From NCBI RefSeq assembly GCF_037975245.1, contig NC_092576.1:27667611-27727610 (forward strand): a stretch of 60,000 nt of DNA. The letters are read 5' to 3'. How positions within the stretch are numbered: position 1 is the first letter of the stretch; every line of letters begins with the position of its first letter. Of the stretch, positions 21,901-31,420 are shown one piece after another. Under the pieces are notes generated by a model, which was not told where the DNA came from, ran no database searches, and saw only the letters and a list, made by a program, of their open reading frames with translations. The stretch comes from Apostichopus japonicus. Its lineage: Eukaryota > Echinodermata > Holothuroidea > Aspidochirotida > Stichopodidae. The translations under genes and the position numbers were made by a program.

Positions 21901-23550
21901 GTTAAAGGTATTTTTCCAAACGTTGTGCTGATATTCACTGCAAGTCTGTCTCGAGATCGATCGACATCATTCTTGAATAATGGTTATAATTTAAGACAAA
22001 GTTAGAAACTAATTTTTGTATTAGAAATGAAAGTATTCACAACTTAGCAATGAGGTTCATCGATGAACTGTGAGGTGGGGAAGAGGGAAGAACGTGCTCC
22101 CTAGCACCCCCAGGTTCTCCCGTGACGTGCACTTCATAAAGGTTCGGTTTTGCACTTCCAAACCTTCCCTCAACAAAAAAGCTTGCCCCCTCTTACCTTC
22201 CCACTAATTTATACAGGTTTTCTGGTGTCGAAACTGATAGAGGGAGGATTTTGACCAATATACTTTTATGTTTCAATTATGTAACTCTTCATTTGATTCG
22301 TTTTCTTCTTTATAAGTGAGGCTTTTTATACTTTATTAAGATATACACCGTTATTGAAACTTACAGCAGCTTCCCGTTATAACATCCTTGATCATTAGAT
22401 TGGTCAGTGTCTGTAAGGTCTGCCTCACCGTGTCGGCATAGAAATACATTACTTGAATTAAAGTACTATGGATTTCTAGCCACTTTGCCATATTTTCAGT
22501 ATATATTTGTTGTGTGTGATAATCTCATTCAGATTCTGCTGAAATGTTTCGAAAAACTCTTTTAGTTCCCAAGTTTTACGCATTGGAAGTTATTAATAAA
22601 TCTGGGAAAATCATTAAATATGTTCAAACTATGACGTGAAGTGCTGTGCGCATCAGAATTACTTAGTTTAGGCCTTAATAAGTAAGACCCTTATTACAAC
22701 TTAAGCCCACATATATCATTTGAATAATGTGATGTTTCTCTTGTCAAAGAAGATAATAAAAAAATAACTTACAAAATCGTTTTGGGCCACAGACCTGTGT
22801 TTAGTGTCATTGAAATGTAGGTTATAAAAACAAAGGAACGATATAACAGAAAAATAGGCCGTCACTACTTTAACATCATCAATGTTCGTAATTAGCTAAT
22901 GTTTATTCAAAAAATAAAACTAGAATTATAAAAATACTTTGAAATGGTCAATCTTTGATGGATTTTGATGAGAGTTGCAGCTGTATTCATGATTTCTACT
23001 GCCTATTAGAGTGATAAGGACAAAATTGTTCAAAGGTGTCCCTAGAACTTAACGTAAAGTCCTTAAAGTCAGTCAGGTTCATAACGCGTGTCTGAATCAC
23101 TTACATAGAAATACACGCCTACGATTTGTAAATATATGGTAAAATGTTTCAGCCTGTTGGAACAGTTTTCTAAGGCTAATACCTCTTACACCGTCCTCCC
23201 TTATCATGCTTTAAAGTACTCGTATTGACAGTATAAACAGTTCCTAACCTTTATCTGATAGAGACATGATATTGACACTGTTCATACTGACACTATGAGT
23301 GTTCTGAAGCGGGATGTGAAGAAGAGTATAGTTAAAACTTGTCCCAACTGGGTGCAGGTTTGACTGGGCTGTTTGTCTGTCAAAAATAGAAATACACGCA
23401 AACAAATGAAACTATTTCATAGAAAATACACGCATAGCATTGAGATAATCTCATAAAAATATATGCATACCACTGGCAATATTTTAATCAAGTATGAACT
23501 GAATACATTCGTATGGTCATTTCGGACAGCGTACACAGCTGATATAGCTG

Positions 23551-23584
<34 letters not shown>

Positions 23585-23589
23585 TTATA
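21901..23589. other. No supported gene
   Basis: No exon, domain or repeat recognised apart from a short (CA)n/(TA)n tract at 23551-23590 preceding a SINE copy. Confidence 0.5.
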
Positions 23590-23590
23590 T

Positions 23591-23795
23591 ATAAATGAAA
23601 ATCGTAATGAGTTGGAAAATCAAACTTCCAGCCTCCACCGGGATTCGAACCGAGGCCTCCCGCTCTGTACGCGGACACCTTAACCAGTACGCTATCGACG
23701 CTGATTGTACGTCCAGAGGTTCGAAACCGGTAAGGAAGGTCGTGATTCCACTGTTGGCGATTTTCACCTGTATCGAACAATAAATATTTTGTCTT
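23591..23795 (-). mobile_element. tRNA-derived SINE (family S1), copy A
   Basis: The minus strand contains a tRNA-like head (23631-23701) with A-box and B-box segments (GGTTCGAATCC), then a body ending in ATTACGATTTTCAT and a (TA)n tail. Copies B (27895-28105, interrupted) and C (49404-49615) share the head and the flanking TCGAAACCGGTAAGGAAGGT on the other side. Not a functional tRNA gene: it is one of three copies with common flanks. Confidence 0.8.
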
Positions 23796-23807
23796 ACTCT
23801 AGAGATC

Positions 23808-23876
23808 AAACATGATGTTCATCAACTCGAAATCATTCGTGATTCCTAATGCCGGATCTCGAAAGAGATACTATAT

Positions 23877-23880
<4 letters not shown>
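23808..23880 (+). repeat. Dispersed repeat family R2, copy 2
   Basis: CAAACATGATGTTCATCAAC, then TCGTGATTCCTAATGCCGGA and TCTCGAAAGAG. Nearly the same as 27775-27862. It follows a family S1 SINE here and precedes one there. Confidence 0.7.
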
Positions 23881-23937
<57 letters not shown>

Positions 23938-24003
23938 ACATATATATATATATACTATTATACTATACATACATATATATAGATAATATATATATATATA
24001 TAA
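23881..24003. repeat. (TA)n microsatellite
   Basis: An almost uninterrupted TA run of about 50 bp, then interrupted TA to 24003. Confidence 0.95.
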
Positions 24004-24819
24004 TATGTAGTAACACAACTTGAAATCGGAGACGTGTTTGACGTCATAATGGCGAATTGGGTATTACTGCTGTTAAAATGGCTACACAACACTTCTTTGA
24101 CCACTTAGGCAGTTTACGATTTCACTTTACTGTTCGTTTCCGATACAAGTTCGCTTGTAAGTGTTTTAGTCATGATCACGTTTTGATCTTGTACAGAAAT
24201 AGGTTCTAAGAATAGGTTAATTTTGCCGATGTCTTCCGTAGTTTGGTAGAATTCCCAAATTCTTGTACAGTTGAATTTCAAGGCAGCTACATACGAAGGA
24301 TAATTAAGACTATTAGTTAAAATTCCGTTTCCATATCTTGTTACGTTTCATGTGTAATTTACATATAAAAGTTCCCAGTGCTCCCCCACCCTTCCCCATC
24401 CTCCCCACCTGGACTATCTCAAGTCTCAGCATCGCCCATTCTTCAGATGGGCGCTCACCACAATTTCAGTAACACTCCAACTAGTGAAATAGATAATGTA
24501 CCTCGGGCTCACCGGCCGGATGATTGAATAAATTTACCTGGTTTTGTCTGTTGGTGTAAATATCAGCATTTTTGAGGTTATGTTGTCAATCAACTAATGC
24601 GTATCAGTAGAAGTAAAACATATCAAGATAGAGCGGCGCAATCACGTATACTTCCGGGGAAAGGGATGCAAAAAGTACTCTCAATTGTACCGAAAGTTTC
24701 AAAGGCAACGGGACACCCCTTCCGTTAGATCACCTGGAAGACTTTACATCTCAGCCCCTTACACCCCCTCACCCCAGTCCAAAATTCCGATCCGAAGCGA
24801 AGCGAGCCGACCCGAGGCG
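24004..24819. other. No supported gene
   Basis: Nothing recognised. Confidence 0.5.
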
Positions 24820-24888
24820 AGATATACATAGAGAGAGATATATATAGAGGGAGATATACATGAAAGAGATATACATAGAGAGATATAC

Positions 24889-24926
<38 letters not shown>

Positions 24927-25046
24927 GTGGAGAGAGAGAAAGATATGTGGAGAGAGAGATATATTATAAAAGGATATATATATAGAGAGAGATATATTAT
25001 ATAGAGAGATATGTATATATATATATATATATACACATAAACATAC

Positions 25047-25079
<33 letters not shown>

Positions 25080-25350
25080 TATGAAGATAGATATAGATAT
25101 TTGTGATAAAGAGATATAGATAAAGTTAAATATTGATATATATATATATATTTACAGATATATACAGAGAGAGATATATAGACATGGATATATATATAGA
25201 TATATATATATATATATATATATATAGATATATTGATATGTATATATATAATATATATATATATATTTAGATACGTAGTTATAGATATATATATATATAT
25301 ATATGTGTGTTTATATATATATATGTTTATATATATATATATATATATAT

Positions 25351-25389
<39 letters not shown>

Positions 25390-25440
25390 GATATACATAT
25401 ATTTAGATATATTTATATATAGATATAAAAAGATATGTAT
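24820..25440. repeat. Mixed (GA)n / GATA-like / (TA)n low-complexity block
   Basis: About 620 bp of AGAGAGAGATATATAT-type sequence passing into interrupted TA. The long minus-strand frame at 24725-25048 is a low-complexity artefact (Tyr/Ile/Ser repeats). Confidence 0.95.
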
Positions 25441-25996
25441 GTATTATTACAACTTTTAATGATATCACAATATGGAGAGCGACATATTTTTCGAGACTCA
25501 ACAAGTTTTATTGAAGCTATTATCTTTTCTAAAGTCATTACCAAGCACCCGGGCTTCCGTTTTCTGTCAAAGAAGGGGATTTTCTTTGAGCCGATGTAAA
25601 ACGGGCAATTAAGGGGAAACTCAAATAAACTTCAAAAGGTCTTTCCGCTGAGCATGTGGTACAGAAATAGGAAGTTCACCTGTCAACGAAATTCCTATAT
25701 AGGCAATCACGTTGCAACCTGTAACTGGATGACGGGACGCACTGCTGACTATAGGTTGTCGCATTATTCTTAACATTTATGAAGGAAATACGTAGATGAT
25801 AACACTATTTAGGGGAACTTGCCCTGTAGTTCGGTTCGCTTCTAGAATGTCCGTTCTCAACAAACCTGGAAACGTATGTTATGATCACGAGGTAGAGGTA
25901 AGGAGGAAGAAGTGACACGAAGATGACCTATAAGGCTGCAACAACAAGAACAATGAAAGGAGCCAAACAATGATATATATATATATATATATTATA

Positions 25997-26118
25997 CAAA
26001 TAAAGAATGGTTATGAGTGCAACAGTGCAAATATTTCATGAGTTGAAAGATGTAATTTGTTCCATTCAACTCAAATATTTGCACTATTGCACGAATGGAA
26101 ACCATTCATTATTTGTTT
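25997..26118. repeat. Imperfect inverted repeat, arms about 50 bp
   Basis: The left arm contains GTGCAAATATTTCATGAGTT and the right arm the complement AACTCAAATATTTGCAC; the outer parts (AAATAAAGAATGGTT against AACCATTCATTATTTG) also pair. The spacer is about 18 bp. This could be a foldback element or one end of the Penelope-like insertion downstream. Confidence 0.7.
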
Positions 26119-26339
26119 TATACAACATATTATATTAAGATGGGTAAAATGCACTCATGTAACAGATTGTTTGAACAGACAGGTTTCTCTGCTCTCTTAC
26201 CATTGCAAAAAAGTGCTACCAAAAAAGTATAACCCATGGTTCTATTTCATTGAGTGGAATAGAGCGGATTTTGCATGCAATCAACGAGCAATTGACCAAT
26301 AAATGACCAGAATACAATTAGGTGTTGTATAAATAAATA

Positions 26340-26344
26340 AATAA

Positions 26345-26386
<42 letters not shown>
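26340..26386. repeat. AAAT / TA microsatellite
   Basis: (AAAT)n passing into (TA)n. Confidence 0.9.
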
Positions 26387-26390
<4 letters not shown>

Positions 26391-26748
26391 CACGAGTCAT
26401 TAAGTATAAAAACGAGTTTAATTTGCCGTTTCAAGGAAGCAACAGATTGCGTTATCATGAAAGCATACCAAAAAATATATCCATACAAATATATACAAAC
26501 CAATCAATATGTAATCGATTCTACTGTAATGTAGGAGAAACCATAATTTGTTGGCAGCAAAATATTTCTTATTTACTTTCAATGTCAAGAACTAATTTAA
26601 ACATCATAAGTTCTGCAATGTATACGATACCACAACTAGATTACAGATATATGCATAGACTCCATACTCAACCCTTTATTAACTTTATTAAGCCATATTA
26701 CTTCTTATATACAGGACACTACTCATTTTTTTGAGAATTCTTCACACA

Positions 26749-27610
26749 ATTCAGGCGTTACCGATTAATTCCTTACTTGTTACTATGGACGTATCCTCTT
26801 CGTACACTAATATCCCTCATAATGATTAGGGAAGTATCGCTTGTCAAAATTTTCTTCGTGAGTATGCCACCAACCACACTTTAGATTATGATCTTGGTCC
26901 TATTTTACGTTTCATATTAAGTAATAATTATTTCTCTTCTAATGGGAAATATTATCTCCAAATCCATGGTACCGCCATGGGCACTAAGACGGCACCATGT
27001 TACGCCAACACATTTATGCACGCATTGGAAAAGGCAATGCTATCCACATCTCTAAAGCCATCACGCTTTTATAAATACATTGACGATATATTTTTTGTCT
27101 GGCCACATGGTGAAGAATCTCTTAAGTCTTTCTTTGATCATGTTAATTCTTTACATGACAGCATTAAATTTTCTGTCGAAGTTTCTAAACATAAAATATA
27201 ATTTCTAGATGCTCTGGTCAAGTTGGATGGCAATTCCTTAACCACTTCGGTCTATTATAAGCCCACTGATATTCATATGTATTTACACTTTAATAGTTTT
27301 CACCCAGATAATCTTAATAGTTCTATTGTTTACAGCCAATGCCTTAGACTTAAACGCATTTGCTCCCACCCACGAGATTTTGAACACCAGGTATCCACTT
27401 TAAGTGGTTATTCCTTGAACGACGGATACCCCCTTCACTTATTTAGACAGGGTATTTCCGCTGCCGACAAGTTGAGCCGTGAAGTCTAAAAGTCCCAATT
27501 CACGCATTCCGTTTCTTACCAGTTACAACCCCTTCGTCAAATCCTTTATTCGCTCCATCAAACAGACCGAAGTCCGTACCACTCGACCACAGTTGATCAC
27601 TGGTGTTTAA
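26749..27610 (+). pseudogene. Penelope-like element reverse transcriptase, decayed
   Basis: One frame reads LLVTMDVSSSYTNIPHND, a TAG (26827), then GTAMGTKTAPCYANTFMHAL and FYKYIDDIFFVW, where YIDD is the catalytic motif. It continues through SIKFSVEVSKHKI, a TAA (27199), FLDALVKLDG..TSVYYKPTD and HPDNLNSS, to a TAA at 27487. A shift to another frame gives IPFLTSYNPFVKSF. This order (TxDVxxxYTNIPH, GTxMGTKxAPxYAN, YIDDIFxxW, FLDxxV, VYYKPTD, PFxTxYNP) is typical of Penelope-like RTs. Two internal stops, a third stop and a frameshift make it non-functional. No GIY-YIG endonuclease domain was seen. Active elements copy RNA into DNA; this copy is dead. Confidence 0.85.
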
Positions 27611-27774
27611 TGCGCATACATTGGCTTTGTATAACTGTTATTGAGGGCGTATTACCCAAGTGTTATTATTGTACAGAATGCGTCCGGCTTGGCTTGCCTT
27701 CAAAGAGTGGTTAGTCTGTGTAAATTGTCAGATTCAAAATACCAGGGGTGCATTCTGTACAATCATAACACAAG

Positions 27775-27862
27775 ATCAAACATGATGCTAATTAACTCGA
27801 AAATCATTTGTGATTCCTAAAGCCGGATCTCGAAAGAGGTACTTCGAACAGACTTTATGTAA
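27775..27862 (+). repeat. Dispersed repeat family R2, copy 3
   Basis: ATCAAACATGATGCTAATTA, then TTGTGATTCCTAAAGCCGGA and TCTCGAAAGAGGTACTTCG. Matches copy 2 at 23808. Confidence 0.7.
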
Positions 27863-27894
27863 GTGAAATGGAGGTAAACGACAAAGGCAAATAA

Positions 27895-28105
27895 TGTATA
27901 TATAATTGAAAACGTAATGAGAAGGAAAATCCAGAACAGTGAAAAAAACTTCCAGCCTCCAACGGGATTCGAACCCGGGCCTCCCGCTTTGTACGCGGAC
28001 ACCCTAACCAACTAGGCTATGGACGCTCATTGTATGTCCAGAGGTTCGAAGCTGGTAAGGAAGGTCGTAATTTTCACTGTATGTATATAATTGAAAATCG
28101 TAATA
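27895..28105 (-). mobile_element. tRNA-derived SINE (family S1), copy B, interrupted
   Basis: The tRNA-like head occupies 27955-28026 on the minus strand and folds well: acceptor arms GCGTCCA and TGGAGGC with one mismatch, D-arm GCCTAGTTGGTTAGGG, an anticodon-type loop GTACAAA closed by CCGC/GCGG, and T-arm CGGGTTCGAATCCCG. A tRNA-like head, shared flanks with copies A and C, and the tail word ATTACGATTTTCAATT mark a SINE. The flanking sequence is split by the 178-bp insertion at 28106-28283. Confidence 0.82.
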
Positions 28106-28283
28106 AAATAAAACTGTTAGCAAACTGCTTATCCACTGGAGAGCCTGTGTAATAGAATGTGTAAAAGTAAGTTGGCCTGACGTTTCGATCCTAGCAGGAT
28201 CTTCTTCAGAGGCTAAATTTTTTTTTTAGCCTCTGAAGAAGATCCTGCTAGGATCGAAACGTCAGGCCAACTTACTTTTACAC
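28106..28283. mobile_element. 178-bp insertion with perfect 60-bp palindrome and hammerhead-like motif
   Basis: Flanked by a 17-bp direct repeat, AATTGAAAATCGTAATA, at 28089-28105 and 28284-28300. The arms 28158-28217 and 28225-28284 are exact reverse complements around a 7-T spacer; the last arm base overlaps the direct repeat. Each arm contains, on one strand or the other, GCCTCTGAAGAAGATCCTGC followed by TAGGATCGAAACGTCAGGC. This resembles the hammerhead core CUGANGA - stem II - GAAA - (short stem III) - UC, with GCCT/AGGC as stem I and GATCCT/AGGATC as stem II, but with one extra A before stem II. Hammerhead motifs are known in the terminal repeats of Penelope-like elements, and a Penelope-like RT remnant lies 500 bp upstream. 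Confidence 0.7.
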
Positions 28284-28319
28284 AATTGAAAATCGTAATA
28301 TATATATATATATATTAAT

Positions 28320-28869
28320 ATAAATATATATTTTCTTTTATTATTACTACAGTGTTTTTATTTTTTGTAATGGAGATGGGTTTGTAAATGTGGAAGTTAA
28401 AACATCGAAAATCTCAACATGACCTAACGATAAATCATAGATTTAAGAAATGACACACAATAGATACAAACTTTAATTAAAAAGTCTCCTAAACAGAATA
28501 TTTTTCTACTTAGACTTTTGGAGAGTTGGTGATAATATTTGAGTTTCTTTCTAATTGAAAAAGCTACACGATATATGCTTTCACAATATGTATCTGTTTA
28601 CGAATAGCGCCACCGACTTGGTGCGCTCGCAAGATGTGAAATTGTAAGTAAAAATGGGGCAATTGGGAGGAGGAGGGGGGAGGGTAATGGAGAGGTTTCT
28701 AATTTCATTGGCCGGAAGAAAATGAAAGGTCCTGCTAAATAGTATTTTTTTGAGTTTTTTTTTATGGCCTAACGGTTTAAGAGAAGCGGTAGCTGAAAGT
28801 TCATAAATTCACTCCAAAGCCTATATACATTGACATTGACAACCATTTCATGCTGTTCAGTCCGACTTT
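28320..28869. other. No supported gene
   Basis: Nothing recognised beyond poly-T and G-rich tracts. Confidence 0.5.
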
Positions 28870-28873
28870 GCAC

Positions 28874-29107
28874 ATGGGTTGCATAGATGGGTTGCATAGA
28901 TGGGTTGCATAGATGGGTTGCATAGATGGGTTGCATAGATGGGTTGCATAGATGGGTTGCATAGATGGGTTGCATAGATGGGTTGCATAGATGGGTTGCA
29001 TAGATGGGTTGCATAGATGGGTTGCATAGATGGGTTGCATAGATGGGTTGCATAGATGGGTTGCATAGATGGGTTGCATAGATGGGTTGCATAGATGGGT
29101 TGCATAG
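28874..29107. repeat. 13-bp minisatellite, about 18 near-identical copies
   Basis: Unit GGGTTGCATAGAT repeated almost without change. A degenerate continuation (AGGTTGCATAT-type units) runs to about 29310. Because 13 is not a multiple of 3, all three minus frames read the same repeating 13-residue peptide (CNPSMQPIYATHL); this is an artefact. Confidence 0.97.
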
Positions 29108-29310
29108 ATAGGTTGCTTATAGGGTACATATAGGTTGCATATCGGTTGCATATATATGTTGCATGTAGGCTATGTTGTTGCATGTATGGGTTGCATATCG
29201 TTTTCAGATAGGTTGCTTATAGGTTGCATGTACGTTGCATATAGGTTGCATATAGGTTGCATAAAGGTTGCATAAAGGTTCCATATATGTTGCTTATAGA
29301 TTGCATACAC

Positions 29311-29734
29311 GTTGGTTAAAACATTTGAATGTGTTTCCTACCACAGTTCACACCCTGATGTTCATCTAAGAGACCCCAACTGCGACGAATTACCAATTCG
29401 ATTATAATGATTCGGTTTAGTTTACATTGTCCTAAATTACGCAGTTATTATGGTAGGCTACCCTACTGTAGCGCCGTGCGCTTCCTATAGACGTCTCTTT
29501 CGCCAGAAGCACAGACAAAGATTAAAGATTGTAGAGTTATCGGTCTTGGAACTTTTTTTCGGTGTGATTGTCAGTCTAATTTTCAATGTGATAGTTTCAA
29601 CAAATTTAACAGTGTAATCAAGGAACATAATCAAATGTATAACGCAATGACGGGAATAAGTTATAGCAACAGAACAGTATACATGAAATGTTAGCTGAAT
29701 GTATGCATTCAGAATTGGCCTTACATAGCCTAAC
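29311..29734. other. No supported gene
   Basis: Nothing recognised. Confidence 0.5.
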
Positions 29735-30178
29735 CAGTGTTACCAGCGACAGTTGACAAAAAAACGCTAGATTTGCGAAAATAAAACCCTAGAAAACGAT
29801 GAATGGTAGTTTCCCTAACATTCGTGTTGTTTGGAGTCAATTTAGCACAGATTCGTAGGATGAATGGTCACCGATCACAAAATAGATTTTGAATAGTTGA
29901 TTTGAGTGAAAGTCTGACCCAGAAAATTTGAAAAAAATATGGAAATTTTCGGTAGGAAATTCCGAAGATTGGGCAAAAATACTCAAAATAAATTTAGATA
30001 GGTCTCCAAGTAAGAATTTTTTCTAAAAAATCTGAAAAGTGGTAAATTTTTGGTAAATTTAACTAGTTTTAGGCAAAAAACGGTAGAATTACCAAAATTA
30101 GAAAAAACGTGCGCTAGAACCCCACAAATGACTAAAAACGCTAGATCTAGTGTAAAAACGCTAACTCTGGTAACACTG
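29735..30178. mobile_element. hAT-like MITE (444 bp) with perfect TIRs and 8-bp target duplication
   Basis: The ends are CAGTGTTACCAG and its exact complement CTGGTAACACTG. They are flanked by AGCCTAAC at 29727-29734 and 30179-30186. Just inside, AAAAACGCTAGAT occurs near both ends (plus-strand words near 29763 and 30134). The CAGTG terminus and 8-bp duplication indicate the hAT superfamily. No transposase frame, so non-autonomous. Confidence 0.9.
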
Positions 30179-30186
30179 AGCCTAAC

Positions 30187-30557
30187 TAGTTCAGTACAGT
30201 AAGTTGACGCAATTTGGACGCACTGAACAAAATACGCGATAATGAAAAAAGGGCGTCAGTATACCGCAAAACGAACGCACAGTGTCAACAACGCAATCTA
30301 TCGAGTTTACCTTGGATACAACCATCCAGGCTACTTTATTAGAATTTATCCTCCACTAAAGAGACCGTATATCCCCGTCCTTGTCCCCTCCCCACCCCCC
30401 CCCCCCCAACTATTCAGACTTGTTTCTGGGATAGGTTACACAATGAAAATAGTACTTTACGTAGACTGTGTGTACAGTCTTGTCAGCCTATAGTACTCGG
30501 GAAAATTCATATCATATCATTCGTTTATCTAACATTAATTAATTATAACGTCTAATT
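30187..30557. other. No supported gene
   Basis: A poly-C run near 30400; no exon or domain recognised. Confidence 0.5.
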
Positions 30558-30795
30558 AGTTATCTTGTTGTCTTTTATCTGGACCTGAGATGTCCATCGC
30601 TGTTATGTACACTGTGTTATGTGTATTGACCGTTATTGACTGTACACTAGTGTTTAATAACCGATGGTAGCAAGCTGTGTGTGTATTTTCTGGGATCGAT
30701 GGTGGTGTCTAACACTTCTGTTACACCTCATTAAAAACTAGGTCAGATTACCGACATTAGACGTTTCGTTGTGCGTCAGTCTTCACACCCTTTTT
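30558..30795 (+). repeat. Dispersed repeat family R1, copy 3
   Basis: GGACCTGAGATGTCCATCGC, AGCAAGCTGTGTGTG, GGGATCGATGGTGGTGT, ACTAGGTCAGATTACCG. Opposite orientation to copies 1 and 2. Confidence 0.72.
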
Positions 30796-31306
30796 AAGCA
30801 TCGTAATCGGATCTCAGTGTTTGTGTCTTCAGTTTTTTTCCCCTCTCCTTTGTGGTCCTTGGTGGGGACTTGCGTGTCCCTCCTGATCCTTTTTTCCCTT
30901 CTAAACTAAATCATCGATCGAAAAAAAAAACAGTATTGCACGTGCTCTTGACAAAGGCTGTAGACTATTTAAATACAATCACTGTGCATAAAAACTGAGT
31001 TGGAAACACAATGCCATGTGCTTTGAAATTGGTGGTAGAATTTGTTAGGATTACTGCGTACTTGGCAGTGTCTATTTTATGTATATATCCCCAGCCTTAC
31101 ATTGTTCGGCCTTACAAGAACGGGTTAGGCACTACGCAGACTAAAGTTGGCTTGCCGCTACTGCATTTGTTTTGATATCGAAAGTTCAAAGTTCATGACA
31201 ACCATGTGACGGTGAATCTCAGCGCGACAGCTGATTAAGTGTACTTCACGAATCTACAACCGCACTACTAGTACGTACAAGACATTTTGATCACTCGTTC
31301 TCAACA
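30796..31306. promoter_or_regulatory. Upstream region of the ILVBL-like gene, no clear promoter motif
   Basis: The 170 bp before the start codon are more balanced in base composition than the AT-rich neighbours and contain no obvious TATA box. The transcription start cannot be placed. The context of the ATG (CAACAATGG) is favourable for initiation. Confidence 0.3.
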
Positions 31307-31420
31307 ATGGCGATTGTGGAAGTGCTTCTGTACACGATTGGAACGGTCGTATTGCTTCTTTTAGCAGCAATTGCCTTTGCTGCTCATAAATATAGTATAA
31401 TCTATCAATTCTTCCATCCC
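31307..31420 (+). CDS. ILVBL: ILVBL-like exon 1: N-terminal membrane anchor
   Basis: 38 codons, phase 0, donor GTAAGT. A short lead ([10 protein letters not shown]) runs into a hydrophobic stretch ([16 protein letters not shown]) followed by HKY. This fits a signal anchor placing the enzyme in the ER membrane, as in vertebrate HACL2. Confidence 0.88.

Noticed and set aside
23631-23701. Possible tRNA gene (also 27955-28026 and 49457-49528)
   Set aside because: tRNA-like fold present, but three copies share flanking sequence outside the tRNA part, so they are SINE heads.
24725-25048. 107-codon minus-strand frame rich in Tyr, Ile and Ser
   Set aside because: It is the translation of a (GA)n/(TA)n microsatellite.
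26423-26734. 103-codon plus-strand frame upstream of the Penelope-like RT
   Set aside because: Not in frame with the RT motifs and resembles no part of a Penelope-like protein that I recognise.
28874-29107. Possible CRISPR-like or other direct-repeat array
   Set aside because: Contiguous 13-bp units without spacers in a eukaryotic context; an ordinary minisatellite.
28769-29183. Three overlapping minus-strand frames encoding a repeated CNPSMQPIYATHL peptide
   Set aside because: Direct consequence of the 13-bp tandem array; all three frames read the same peptide.
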